This document shows positions 17,132-26,769 of a stretch of 37,090 nt of DNA, in pieces. The first letter of the stretch is position 1, and each line of letters starts with the position of its first letter. The stretch is from DASQUK01 sp035641315 (GTDB lineage: Bacteria > Actinomycetota > Acidimicrobiia > Acidimicrobiales > VFJN01): NCBI GenBank assembly GCA_035641315.1, contig DASQUK010000017.1, positions 1-37,090 on the forward strand. The letters are read 5' to 3'. The position numbers and the translations under genes are program-made. The notes under the pieces were generated by a model, which saw only the letters and a program-made list of their open reading frames with translations, ran no database searches and had not been told where the DNA came from.

Positions 17132-18030
17132 CGAACCCTGGCGTTCAGGATGCTCATGGCGCCGCTCATCCGCACCCCCGTGCCGTCGTACCGCGCCGCC
17201 AGGTCGTCCACGAGGGCGTCCCGGACGGCATCAACGACGGCAGCGGGAGCGTCGTCGAGCGCCGTGCGCACCGGCCCGAACGTGAGCCCCGCCTCCACCG
17301 CGTCCTCGACGGTGCCCGGGCCCAACAGGTACATGTCGAGCGTGTGCGCGGTCAGCGCCACATCGACCCATCCGGCTGCCTCCAGCCGCGGCCGCACGAA
17401 CGTCGCATCGCCGTAGGCGAAGGGGCCGTCCGTGGGCGCGCCGACCTCGATGGGGTGGCCGTGGGCGGCGGCCACGGCAGCGGCCACGTCCAGGCCACGC
17501 TGCAGGATGGGGGAGCGGTCCCGCGCCTGCCACACGGCCGCGCACAGCCGTCCCCCGCTCCGGGTGCTCCGGGCGAGATTGGTGAACGCGGCGACGGGAT
17601 CGTCGAAGAACATGACCCCGAAGCGGGAGATCACGGCGTCGAAGTGATCGGCGGGCAGCGCCGTCGTCTGGGCGTCCCCGGCGATCCACTCGAGGGGCGC
17701 GCCGTCGGGGACGGTCAGCCTGCGTGCCTCGTCGATCAGGTCGACGGCGACGTCGATGCCGGTCACCGCGCCCGTCGGGCCCACCAGGGCGGCGGCGCGG
17801 CGGGTCGTGGACCCGAGGCCGCAGCCGACGTCCAGCACCCGCTCGCCGGGCGTCAGGTCCGCGGCGGCGAACAGCAGGTCGCTGACGGGTGCAAGCTGCG
17901 CCTCCAGCCGGTCGGCGACCTGCAGCCACCGACGTCCGGCTTCGCCTGCCCAATCCAGCGCGGGTGCCGCGCCGGACGGTGATGCGCCCGCCGAGCCAGG
18001 ATCATTGATTGGGAATGATTCTCGAACCAT
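17128..18030 (-). CDS. Class I SAM-dependent methyltransferase
   Basis: 300 residues. Motif I is VLDVGCGLGST (SAM-binding glycine loop, about residues 78-88), followed by the acidic ribose-binding residue in VTGIDVAVDLI and motif IV DHFDAVISRFGVMFF. This is the ubiE/arsM-like group; the substrate cannot be assigned. The ATG at 18030 has TACAGT 6 bases upstream, so a leaderless transcript is likely; upstream of it the reading frame enters the neighbouring riboswitch region and is not plausible. The TAA stop lies within GTTAAC shared with the ppdK stop, so the two converging genes overlap by 4 bases. Confidence 0.88.
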   Translation of the reverse strand: MVRESFPINDPGSAGASPSGAAPALDWAGEAGRRWLQVADRLEAQLAPVSDLLFAAADLTPGERVLDVGCGLGSTTRRAAALVGPTGAVTGIDVAVDLIDEARRLTVPDGAPLEWIAGDAQTTALPADHFDAVISRFGVMFFDDPVAAFTNLARSTRSGGRLCAAVWQARDRSPILQRGLDVAAAVAAAHGHPIEVGAPTDGPFAYGDATFVRPRLEAAGWVDVALTAHTLDMYLLGPGTVEDAVEAGLTFGPVRTALDDAPAAVVDAVRDALVDDLAARYDGTGVRMSGAMSILNARVR

Positions 18031-18087
18031 GATCGCACTGTATCTCGATCGGGCAGGGTGTTCCACGCACGCGGATAGGCTGGCCGA

Positions 18088-18207
18088 GACCGAAGGGGAG
18101 TAGCCCCGACGTGCTTGATCGTCAATACGGCCTTTCACGGGCCCGGCGAGCACGGCCCCCGTGGCGGGCGAGACCTTCGGCTGGAAGTCCACGTTGCCAG
18201 CCGGAGG
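18088..18207 (+). ncRNA. yybP-ykoY manganese riboswitch with ribosome-binding-site hairpin
   Basis: The conserved aptamer elements are present: GGGGAGTAG (18095-18103) after the P1 strand CCGAAGG (18090-18096), CGTCAATACGG, and GGGCGAGACC before the P1 return strand CCTTCGG (18174-18180). A TAGGCT promoter hexamer (18076-18081) puts the transcript start near 18088. Downstream, 18174-18184 can pair over 11 bp with 18197-18207, which includes the GGAGG ribosome-binding site of the TerC gene. That hairpin and P1 use the same strand, so manganese binding should free the site and turn translation on. The regulated gene, a TerC-family exporter, is a classic target. Confidence 0.88.
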
Positions 18208-18213
18208 TAGCAG

Positions 18214-19281
18214 GTGTCGCTCGCCGTCATAGCGTCGGAGTCATCGGGTAGCAGGGAGAACTTCGCCAGCTTCGACGTCCCCATCTGGATCTGGCTGGGG
18301 TTCCTGGCGTTGGTCTCGGCGCTGCTGATCATCGACCTGTTGCTGGTCCACCGGACGCCGCATGCGCCCACCACCAAGGAAGCCGCCATCGAATCGGCGG
18401 TCTGGATCAGCATCGGCGTCGCGTTCACCGGAGCGATGTTCGCCTGGCACGGGGGTCAGGCGGCCGGCGAGTACATCTCGGGCTACCTGATCGAGAAGAG
18501 CCTGAGCGTCGACAACGTCTTCGTGTGGGCGCTCATCATGAGCTACTTCGCAGTGCCGCGGCAGTTCCAGTTCCGTGTGCTGTTCTGGGGCGTCTTCGGC
18601 GCGCTGGTGCTGCGGTTCATCTTCATCTTCGCCGGCGTCGCCCTTCTCGAGCAGTTCGAGTGGCTGCTGTTCGTGTTCGGGGCGTTCCTATTGGTCACCG
18701 CGTTCCGCCTTCTGCGGCAGGGCGAGGAGGAGGTTCATCCGGAGCAGAACCCGGTGCTCAGGTTGGTGCGGCGCGTCATACCCTCGACCACCGAGTACAA
18801 CGGCCAGCACCTCTTCGTGAAGCACGGCGGCAAGCTGCTGGCCACACCGTTGCTGGCGGTGCTGATCGTCGTCGAGTCGAGCGACGTGGTGTTCGCGGTC
18901 GACTCGATCCCCGCGATCCTGGCGGTCAGCCGCGAGCAGTTCATCGTGTTCAGCTCGAACGCCTTCGCCATCCTCGGCTTGCGGGCGCTCTACTTCCTGC
19001 TGGCCGACCTGCGCGACCGGTTCCGCTACCTCCAGGAGGGGCTGGCGGTCATCCTCGCCTTCGTCGGCGTCAAGATGATCGTCTCGGAGTGGTACCACAT
19101 CGACACCTTCGTCAGCCTCGGCGTCATCGCCGTCGTGCTGCTGGTCGCGATCTGGCTGTCGATGCGCAAGGAGGCTCGCGAGGAGGAGCTGGCTGCGGCC
19201 GCGGGTAACGGCGCCGAGCCGGTCGCCCACCTCCCGAGTGACGCCAGCAGCGAGACCGACAGAGCCACCTGGGAGCGCTGA
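18214..19281 (+). CDS. TerC family membrane protein, probable manganese exporter
   Basis: 355 residues with about nine membrane helices. TerC signatures are YLIEKSLSVDNVFVWALI (about 92-109) and VVESSDVVFAVDSIPAILA (about 221-239); the paired acidic residues in these helices are thought to bind metal. The C-terminus is a short charged cytoplasmic tail. TerC proteins under yybP-ykoY control export manganese or metallate exoenzymes in other bacteria. The GTG start has GGAGG 6 bases upstream, and that site is sequestered in the riboswitch hairpin. A bidirectional terminator candidate follows. Confidence 0.92.
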   Translation: MSLAVIASESSGSRENFASFDVPIWIWLGFLALVSALLIIDLLLVHRTPHAPTTKEAAIESAVWISIGVAFTGAMFAWHGGQAAGEYISGYLIEKSLSVDNVFVWALIMSYFAVPRQFQFRVLFWGVFGALVLRFIFIFAGVALLEQFEWLLFVFGAFLLVTAFRLLRQGEEEVHPEQNPVLRLVRRVIPSTTEYNGQHLFVKHGGKLLATPLLAVLIVVESSDVVFAVDSIPAILAVSREQFIVFSSNAFAILGLRALYFLLADLRDRFRYLQEGLAVILAFVGVKMIVSEWYHIDTFVSLGVIAVVLLVAIWLSMRKEAREEELAAAAGNGAEPVAHLPSDASSETDRATWER

Positions 19282-19300
19282 GACCAGCGAGGGACGGTCA

Positions 19301-19326
19301 CGGTCGCCGCCGCGCCACCGCGACCG
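19301..19326. terminator. Hairpin between convergent TerC and ABC permease genes
   Basis: CGGTCGC (19301-19307) and GCGACCG (19320-19326) form a perfect 7-bp stem with a 12-base loop, in the 76-base gap between converging genes. No T-tract. Confidence 0.4.
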
Positions 19327-19357
19327 CCCCTCGGGGACCTGGGGGACTGGTGCCGCC

Positions 19358-20194
19358 TCAGGAGGCCCGGCGGTAGCGGCGCACGGCCAGGGGGCCGAAC
19401 ACCGCGATGATGCCGAGCGACCAGGCGATCGATCCGACCACCGACCACCCGATGGCCTGGTCGAGCACCAGGTTGCGGGCGGCGTCGACGGTCACCGTCA
19501 CGGGCTGGTGGTTGGCGAACGCCTGCAGCCACCCGGGCATGAACGACGTGTCGACGAACGCCGACGAGGCGAACACCAACGGGAACACCATGGGGAACAT
19601 GGCCGCCTGCGCCGCCTCACCGTTGGAGGCACCGAGGCCGATGGTGGCCGCCACCCACGACAATGCGTAGGTGAACAGGAGGACCAGGGCCAGCGCCGCC
19701 AGGTAGGCGGGCACGCCGCCGTGGATGCGGAAGCCGACGAGCATGCCGACCGCGGTCATCAGCACCAGCACGAAGGCGTTGCGGGTGGCGTCGGCGATGG
19801 TGCGTCCCGCGAGTACGGCGGAGCGGGCCATCGGCAGCGAGCGGAACCGCTCCACCAGTCCCTTCTGCAGGTCCTCGGCCAGGCCGACCCCCGTGCCCAG
19901 CGCACCGAACACGGTCGCCTGCACGAAGACGCCGGGCATCAGGTAGTCGACGTAGTCGATCGTCGGGTCGGACAGGTTGATGGAGTTGCCGAACACGTAA
20001 CGGAACAGCAGCACCAGCATGATCGGCTGGATCGTCGCGAACACCAGCAGCTGCGGCAGCCGCACGTACGTCAGCAGGTTGCGCCACGTCATGGTGAGGG
20101 CGTCGGCGACGGCGTGGCGCCGGGGGATGCGCCACGCCGTCGCCGCCGGGGGCGCCGTGGGGGAGACGGTGGGGGACAGGGTTGTCGAGGTCAT
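19358..20194 (-). CDS. ABC transporter permease (DrrB type)
   Basis: 278 residues, about six membrane helices. TWRNLLTYVRLPQLLVF near the start, VLLFRYVFGNSIN (about 61-73) and YLMPGVFVQATVFGALGTG are characteristic of daunorubicin-resistance type permeases (DrrB), which export antibiotics or lipids. The ATG overlaps the stop of the ATPase gene as ATGA, so the pair is translationally coupled. The divergent MarR gene across the intergenic region is a candidate regulator. Confidence 0.9.
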   Translation of the reverse strand: MTSTTLSPTVSPTAPPAATAWRIPRRHAVADALTMTWRNLLTYVRLPQLLVFATIQPIMLVLLFRYVFGNSINLSDPTIDYVDYLMPGVFVQATVFGALGTGVGLAEDLQKGLVERFRSLPMARSAVLAGRTIADATRNAFVLVLMTAVGMLVGFRIHGGVPAYLAALALVLLFTYALSWVAATIGLGASNGEAAQAAMFPMVFPLVFASSAFVDTSFMPGWLQAFANHQPVTVTVDAARNLVLDQAIGWSVVGSIAWSLGIIAVFGPLAVRRYRRAS

Positions 20195-21246
20195 GCCGCA
20201 CCTCGTGTCAGTTGGTCCGCCTGGTGGTTGGTGGCTTCGGCTGCATCGGGCGTGTCGCCGGCGGGTCGGCCCGTGAGCGACAGGAACACGTCGTCGAGGC
20301 TGGGCTCGCGCACGCCGAGCCCGGCCGGCGCGATGCCGGCGCCGTCGAGGGCGCGCAGCACCTCGACCACGGTCCGGGCGCCGTCGTCCACGGTGAGCTC
20401 CAGCGAGCTGCCGTCGAGGCGGACGGCACCGTCGCCGGCCGGCGTGGCGGCCCTGGCAGTGGCGAACCGCCCGAGCAGCACCGCGGCGCGCACCGCCGCG
20501 GCCGGATCGTCGAGCTCGATCTCGATGACGGTGCCCCCGAGCCCCGACTTGAGCTGCGCCGGGGTGCCGTCGGCGATGACGCGGCCGTGGTCCACCACGG
20601 CGATGCGCTCGGCCAGCCGGTCGGCCTCCTCCAGGTACTGGGTGGTGAGCAGCAGCGTCGCGCCCTCGGAGACCAGCTCGTCGATCACCTGCCACAGGTC
20701 GCTGCGGCTGGCGGGGTCGAGCCCGGTGGTCGGTTCGTCGAGGAACAGCACCGGTGGCCGGTGGACCAGTGCCGCCGCCAGGTCGAGCCGGCGGCGCATG
20801 CCCCCCGAGTACGTACGGGTCGGCCGGTTGGCGGCGTCGCTGAGACCGAAGCGCTCGAGCAGCTCGTCGGCCCGCCGACCGACCTGGTCGCTGGCCAGGT
20901 GGGTCAGCCGCCCGACGAGCCGCAGGTTCTCGCGGCCGGTGAGGTTCTCGTCCACAGCGGCGTACTGGCCAGCCAGGCCGATGCTCTCGCGCACCTGCTG
21001 CGGATGGCGGGTCACATCGAGGCCCAGTACCTCGGCCCGACCGCCGTCGGGCTGCAGGATGGTGGTCAGGATGCGGACAGCCGTGGTCTTGCCCGCGCCG
21101 TTGGGGCCGAGCAGTCCGTAGACCGTGCCGCTGGGGACGACGAGGTCGATGCCGGCCAGGGCGTGGATCGGACCGAAGCTCTTGGTCAACGCCTCGGCCC
21201 GGACGGCAGCTTGGGGGGACATGGAGCGCATGCTCGCGCAGGTCAT
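20191..21246 (-). CDS. ABC transporter ATP-binding protein (DrrA type)
   Basis: 351 residues from the furthest start. Walker A is GPNGAGKT (47-54), the signature is YSGGMRRR, Walker B is VLFLDEP, followed by TTGLDPASR and the switch His replaced by Gln in LTTQYLEEADRLAE, which is usual for DrrA-like exporters. The C-terminal domain (about 230-340) ends with SLDDVFLSLTGRPAG, a DrrA-family mark. Starts at 21246, 21231 or 21222 are possible; none has a good ribosome-binding site, and 21246 touches a palindrome that may be the operator. Confidence 0.92.
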   Translation of the reverse strand: MTCASMRSMSPQAAVRAEALTKSFGPIHALAGIDLVVPSGTVYGLLGPNGAGKTTAVRILTTILQPDGGRAEVLGLDVTRHPQQVRESIGLAGQYAAVDENLTGRENLRLVGRLTHLASDQVGRRADELLERFGLSDAANRPTRTYSGGMRRRLDLAAALVHRPPVLFLDEPTTGLDPASRSDLWQVIDELVSEGATLLLTTQYLEEADRLAERIAVVDHGRVIADGTPAQLKSGLGGTVIEIELDDPAAAVRAAVLLGRFATARAATPAGDGAVRLDGSSLELTVDDGARTVVEVLRALDGAGIAPAGLGVREPSLDDVFLSLTGRPAGDTPDAAEATNHQADQLTRGAA

Positions 21247-21259
21247 TGATTCGAGTCAA
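21246..21259. promoter_or_regulatory. Candidate MarR operator upstream of the DrrAB-type exporter
   Basis: TTGATTCGAGTCAA reads almost the same on both strands (12 of 14 positions symmetric). It lies in the 75-base gap between divergent ABC and MarR genes, in the most AT-rich stretch there, and touches the furthest ATPase start codon. Repression by the adjacent MarR protein is inferred. Confidence 0.4.
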
Positions 21260-21321
21260 CGATATTTGGGATGAAAGGTTGAGCCTGGGCAACGAGTAGT
21301 TGCATCCGGTACCATCGGGGT

Positions 21322-22080
21322 GTGGACGAGAAAGCCACTGCCGCCGTCGCCAAGGAGGTGACGCAGGCGCTCACGGAGCTGTTCTTCTCCGCCGAGAACC
21401 AGCAACGGTTCCATGGCGCCGCGGACGAGCTGGGGGTCACACCGCCCATGCTCAAGGGCATGCTGGACCTCGAACCTGGGGGCGGCCTGCCGATGCGCAG
21501 CCTGGCCGAGCTGTGGGGCTGCGACGCGTCGTTCGTGACGGTGATGGTCGACGGCCTCGAGCGCCGGGGCCTGGTCGAACGTCGGGTCGCCGACCATGAC
21601 CGGCGCATCAAGACCGTGGAGCTGACCGCCGAGGGCGTCAAGGCCCGGGAGCGGGCCCTCGGGTCCGTGTACGGGCCGCGTGCCGGGTTCCTGGCGCTCA
21701 CACCGACCGAGCAGGCCACGCTGGCCAAGTTGCTCCGCAAGATGGCTGCCGCCCAGGCGGCCTACGACGAGCAGCTGCTCGACGACCCCGACGTGCGGGC
21801 TGGGATGCGGCGCATCGCCCAGCAGCGCACGCGGGAGTGGGCGAAGGGGGAGGGTCGGGGGCGTGAGCGCAGCCACGACTGGCGCACCCACCTCGAGCAG
21901 CACCGGGAGGAGCTGCAACGGCTCAAGCTCGAGATCGACCGCGTCCGTGCCGAGGTGCAGGCCCAGGCCCGCCGCCCGGTGGACGAGGCGAAGGCGGCGA
22001 AGAACGAGGTCAAGGCCGAGGTCAAGGCGGCCGCACGCGGGGCGGCGGCCCAGGTCAAGGGACGGGGCCGGCGCCGCTAA
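21322..22080 (+). CDS. MarR family regulator with long charged C-terminal extension
   Basis: 252 residues. The N-terminal 150 contain the MarR winged helix: MRSLAELWGCDASFVTVMVD (about 56-75) and VADHDRRIKTVELTAEG. Beyond about residue 165 the protein departs from normal MarR length with an Arg-rich segment, then a probable coiled coil (HLEQHREELQRLKLEIDRV) and an Ala/Lys-rich, histone-like tail ending in GRGRRR, which may add nonspecific DNA binding. The GTG follows TACCAT by 6 bases, so the mRNA is probably leaderless. Divergent from the DrrAB-type exporter and 54 bases upstream of dnaG. Confidence 0.87.
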   Translation: MDEKATAAVAKEVTQALTELFFSAENQQRFHGAADELGVTPPMLKGMLDLEPGGGLPMRSLAELWGCDASFVTVMVDGLERRGLVERRVADHDRRIKTVELTAEGVKARERALGSVYGPRAGFLALTPTEQATLAKLLRKMAAAQAAYDEQLLDDPDVRAGMRRIAQQRTREWAKGEGRGRERSHDWRTHLEQHREELQRLKLEIDRVRAEVQAQARRPVDEAKAAKNEVKAEVKAAARGAAAQVKGRGRRR

Positions 22081-22134
22081 CTCGGTCCAATCCGGCTCAG
22101 GCCGGAGCGGGGACACCGGTAACCTTCCGCCCCG

Positions 22135-25016
22135 ATGGGCATCCTCGACGAGGACGTAGCTGCGGTACGGGCCGCGTCCGACATCGTCGGGGTGATCAGC
22201 CAGCATGTGCAGCTGCGCCGGGTCGGCCAACGCTGGCAGGGCCTGTGTCCCTTCCACAGCGAGAAGACCCCGTCGTTCTCGGTGAACGCCAACGAGGGTG
22301 TCTATTACTGCCTCGCTGGCGAGACCCCGGTGATCACGTGGGACGGTATACGCGAGATCAGAGATCTCGCCGGGAGAACGGCTCGGATCCTCACCGAGCG
22401 GGGCCGTTGGGTGGACGCCCCCTTCCGCTCGTTCGGGGTGCAACCACTCATGCGGGTCACGTTGACCCGCAATCAGCAGCAGAAGGAGGTCTACGCGACC
22501 CCTGAGCATCGCTGGCTCGTCCGCGGCAGGGGGACGGCCAGGTACGAGCGGACGACCCGCCAGCTCACGACCGGTCACGCCCTCTCCTGGTCCTTCCCCC
22601 AGAACCGGACGCGGACCATGGGCGACCTGTCTCCGTTCGGAGTCGCGCATGGGATCGCTTTCGGCGACGGCACCCGGTTCAACGGGTTCGTGGCGGTCGA
22701 CCTCCACGGAGACAAGGACGCACAACTGCTCAAGTGGTTCCCGTTGAGCCGCACTATGGAGTGTCGCCGTCCTAACGGCTCTCGATTCGTCAAGGTCCTC
22801 GATCTGCCAATCTCGTTCAAGGAACCGCCGTCGCTCGACGAAGCGGCGACCTACCTCGCCGGATGGCTGGCCGGGTACCTCGCTGCGGATGGTCATGTGG
22901 ATGCGGAAGGCACCGTCTCGCTTAGCTCCGCGAAACGCGGCGACCTCGAGTTCGTGCGCGAGGTCTGCACTCGCCTTGGCATCGGCACCTACGGGGTCAC
23001 CACCCAGGTGCGGACGGGCTTCGACGGTCGCGAACCATCAGCGCTGCATCGCGTCCACCTGATCACCGAGGATCTCGACGAGCGGTTCTTCCTGATCGAC
23101 CAGCACCGTCGTCGGTTCGCCGGGGCGCAGAAGGCATGGCTCCGCCGTGGCTGGGTCGTCCGGTCGGTCGAAGAGACCGAGCGCATCGAAGAGGTCTTCT
23201 GTGCGGAAGTCGAGGGAACCCACAACTTCGCCCTCGAGGACAACATCCTCACCGGCAACTGCTTCGGTTGCCAGGTCTCGGGCGACGTCATCACGTTCGT
23301 GCGCGAGGTCGAGCACCTGGGCTTCCCCGAGGCGGTCGAGTGGCTGGCGGCGAAGGCCGGCATCACCCTTCGCTACTCCGACCACAACGAGACCGAGGGC
23401 CGCAAGCGCCGGTCCCGGCTCATCGAGATCATGGCCAAGGCCGTGGACTGGTACCACGACCGGCTGCTGTCGGGCGCCGATGCCGGCGCGGCCCGCAGCT
23501 ACCTGCGGAAGCGGGGGATCGACGGCGACGTGGTGCGGGACTACCGGCTCGGCTGGGCGCCCGATGCCTGGGACGAGCTGTGCCGGGCCCTGCGCCTCGA
23601 CGAGCGTGACGCCCGCGACACGGGCCTGGGCCGTATGAACCGGCGGGGCCGGCTGCAGGACCACTTCCGGGCGCGGGTGCTGTTCCCCATCCACGACGCC
23701 GAGGGCCACCCGGTCAGCTTCGGCGGGCGCATCCTGCCTGGCGGCGAGGGCCCGGGGAACCAGGGCAAGTACAAGAACACCACCGAGACACCGCTGTACA
23801 ACAAGAGCCGGGTGCTCTACGGGCTCGACCGGGCCAAGGGTGCCATCGTGCGGGACGGCACGGCGGTCATCTGCGAGGGCTATACCGACGTCATCGGGTT
23901 CCACCGGGCGGGGGTCCCCCTCGCGGTGGCCACCTGCGGCACCGCGCTCACGGACGAGCACGTGGCGCTGCTCCACCGCTTCGCCGCCCGCCGGCTGGTG
24001 CTGTCGTTCGATGCCGACAGCGCCGGCCAGGCTGCGGCCGAGCGGTTCTACCAGTGGGAGCGCGAGCACGACCTCGAGGTGGCCGTCGCCGACCTGCCGC
24101 CCGGGAAGGACCCCGCCGACGTCGCCAAGTCCGATCCGGCGCGGCTGGTGGCGGCGGTCGAGGGAGCGACGCCGTTCCTGCGCTTCCGGCTCGACCGGGC
24201 GTTCGCAGCCGCCGACCTGTCCAGCAACGAGGGCCGGGCCCGGGCGGCCGAGCGGGCGTTGGCCGTCATCGCCGAGCACCCGACCGACCTCGTGCGCGAC
24301 CAGTACGTGATGGACGTCGCCTCCCGCTGCCGCATCGAGCCCGACCGGCTGCGAGGCCAACTCGACCGGTTGCGTGCCCGGCCTCGGTCCGGCGCGCGCC
24401 CGGCTGGTGGGCCGGCCCGGGATGGCCGGGGTTCCCGGGGTGGCCGGGGCGGTGGCCGGTCGAGCGACCGCGTGATCCCCAACGAGCCCCCCGATCTGCC
24501 CCGCGACGATCGGATGGCTGGGGCGGCCGGGTCGGCCGTGCCGGCCCCGTCCGCCACCGGCCGGAACGGTGCCCGCCGCCCCGAGCGGGAGGGACCGGCG
24601 GTCGAGGTGCTGCGCCACGCCGTGCACAACCCGGAGGCCGTGTCGCGCTGGCTGGCCGGTGAGCTGTTCGACGATCCCATGCACGTCGACGCCTACCAGG
24701 CCCTGCTGGGGTCCGACACGCACGCCGCGGCCCTGACGACGGCACCGCCCCCGGTCGCAGGCTTGCTGGCGCGCCTGCTGGTCGAGGAGCCGACGTCCGA
24801 GCCGTTCGATGCCGTCCGCCGGCTGCTCACCGAGGTGGCTCGCCGCGAAATCGGCACGCTCCGCCTGGTGGGTGCAACCGCCGACGATCCTGCCCGGTCG
24901 CTGTCCGAGCTGGCGTTCCTCACGCGCGCCGTCGACGAGCTGCGCGATCCGTCGGCCGCGGCCGGATCGGCGGATCGGTTGCTAGCCTGGCTCAGGCAAC
25001 GGGTTGGAGACGGGGG

Positions 25017-25020
<4 letters not shown>
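22135..25020 (+). CDS. dnaG: DNA primase DnaG, precursor with in-frame intein
   Basis: A 961-residue precursor; removal of residues 59-375 leaves about 644 residues, normal for DnaG, which makes RNA primers at the replication fork. The CHC2 zinc ribbon has CPFH (38-41) and, after the intein, CFGC (376-379), so the four metal ligands come together only after splicing. The TOPRIM core has VICEGYTD (Glu581) and SFDADSAG (Asp626 and Asp628). A Gly/Arg/Pro-rich linker separates it from the C-terminal helicase-interaction domain. TAACCT lies 9 bases before the ATG. Its stop overlaps the rpoD start as ATGA. Confidence 0.96.
22309..23259 (+). mobile_element. Intein with LAGLIDADG homing endonuclease inside DnaG
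   Basis: 317 residues, from Cys59 (CLAGETPVI, block A) to Asn375 before Cys376. Block B is ATPEHRWLV with Thr-Pro-Glu-His; block F is VEGTHNFAL; the end is ILTGN with Cys as the next host residue. The penultimate residue is Gly, not the usual His. Two endonuclease motifs are visible, AHGIAFGDG (about 171-179) and YLAGWLAGYLAADGHV (240-255), each keeping its acidic residue, so the endonuclease may be active. Codons such as ATA and AGA appear here but hardly in the flanks, a sign of transfer. Splicing would join YY to CFGC and restore the zinc ligands. Confidence 0.93.
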
Positions 25021-26375
<1,355 letters not shown>

Positions 26376-26393
26376 GGCTTAACTGTCACCACA

Positions 26394-26412
26394 CCCCATC
26401 GGAATGATGGGG
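26394..26412 (+). terminator. Hairpin downstream of rpoD, overlapping a decayed promoter
   Basis: CCCCATC (26394-26400) and GATGGGG (26406-26412) form a perfect 7-bp stem with loop GGAAT, 19 bases after the rpoD stop. It could end the dnaG-rpoD transcript. The same bases overlap a TGTCAC-type promoter relic that precedes the fragment at 26415, so the hairpin may be incidental. Confidence 0.4.
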
Positions 26413-26414
26413 CG

Positions 26415-26522
26415 ATGGGATACCGGGGCAAGCTGGCGGAACGTGAGCGGGCGCGTGAGCTGCGGGCGCAGGCGTGGACGATCAGGCACGTCGTCGCCAA
26501 CGTCGATGCAGAGGGTCACTGA
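26415..26522 (+). pseudogene. N-terminal fragment of an actinobacterial helix-turn-helix protein family
   Basis: A 35-residue frame beginning MGYRGKLAERERARELRAQ, then WTIRHVVANV and a stop. In the intact family, as I know it from Acidimicrobiia, this opening leads into a helix-turn-helix of the form WTLxEIADELGVSKSSVS and a total length of roughly 200-240 residues. Here the helix-turn-helix is lost and the frame closes. Upstream TGTCAC followed by CACACCCC looks like the promoter seen at 986-1007 with two inserted bases and a weakened -10. The likely C-terminal part of the same family lies 1.2 kb downstream. Confidence 0.55.
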
Positions 26523-26769
26523 CGCCGCACCCGGTCACCTGGTAGCCATTCGTCTGGCGGACGTGCCATACAGCTGGGACGGGACCGGGTGGGGGCTCGT
26601 GATAGGCGCCGTTTCGTTGGTGCTGGCCTTGTGAGCCATCTGGCGAGCCGAGTCGGCACGATGAGCAACCGATCGAGTTCGACGTGAGGTGGTTTCCACC
26701 GCCACGTGGGAGCCATCGGGCGGCTCGGGATGATCGCCACCAATCTGGACGCCTGACCGGCCAGCTCGT
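26523..26769. other. Non-coding stretch with one strong hairpin
   Basis: No convincing gene. A short plus-strand frame ends in a hydrophobic run (WGLVIGAVSLVLAL, stop at 26632-26634), perhaps a relic. At 26682-26707, ACGTG-A-GGTGG pairs with CCACC-GC-CACGT around TTT, a compact hairpin 60 bases beyond the stop of the next minus-strand gene, where it could act as its terminator. Confidence 0.4.

Noticed and set aside
18001..18030. GAATGATTC palindrome resembling a Fur/Zur site
   Set aside because: It lies inside the first codons of the methyltransferase gene and is too short and imperfect to distinguish from chance.
23038..24723. 561-codon minus-strand frame opposite dnaG
   Set aside because: It runs through both intein and host coding sequence in antisense and has no domain; shadow only.
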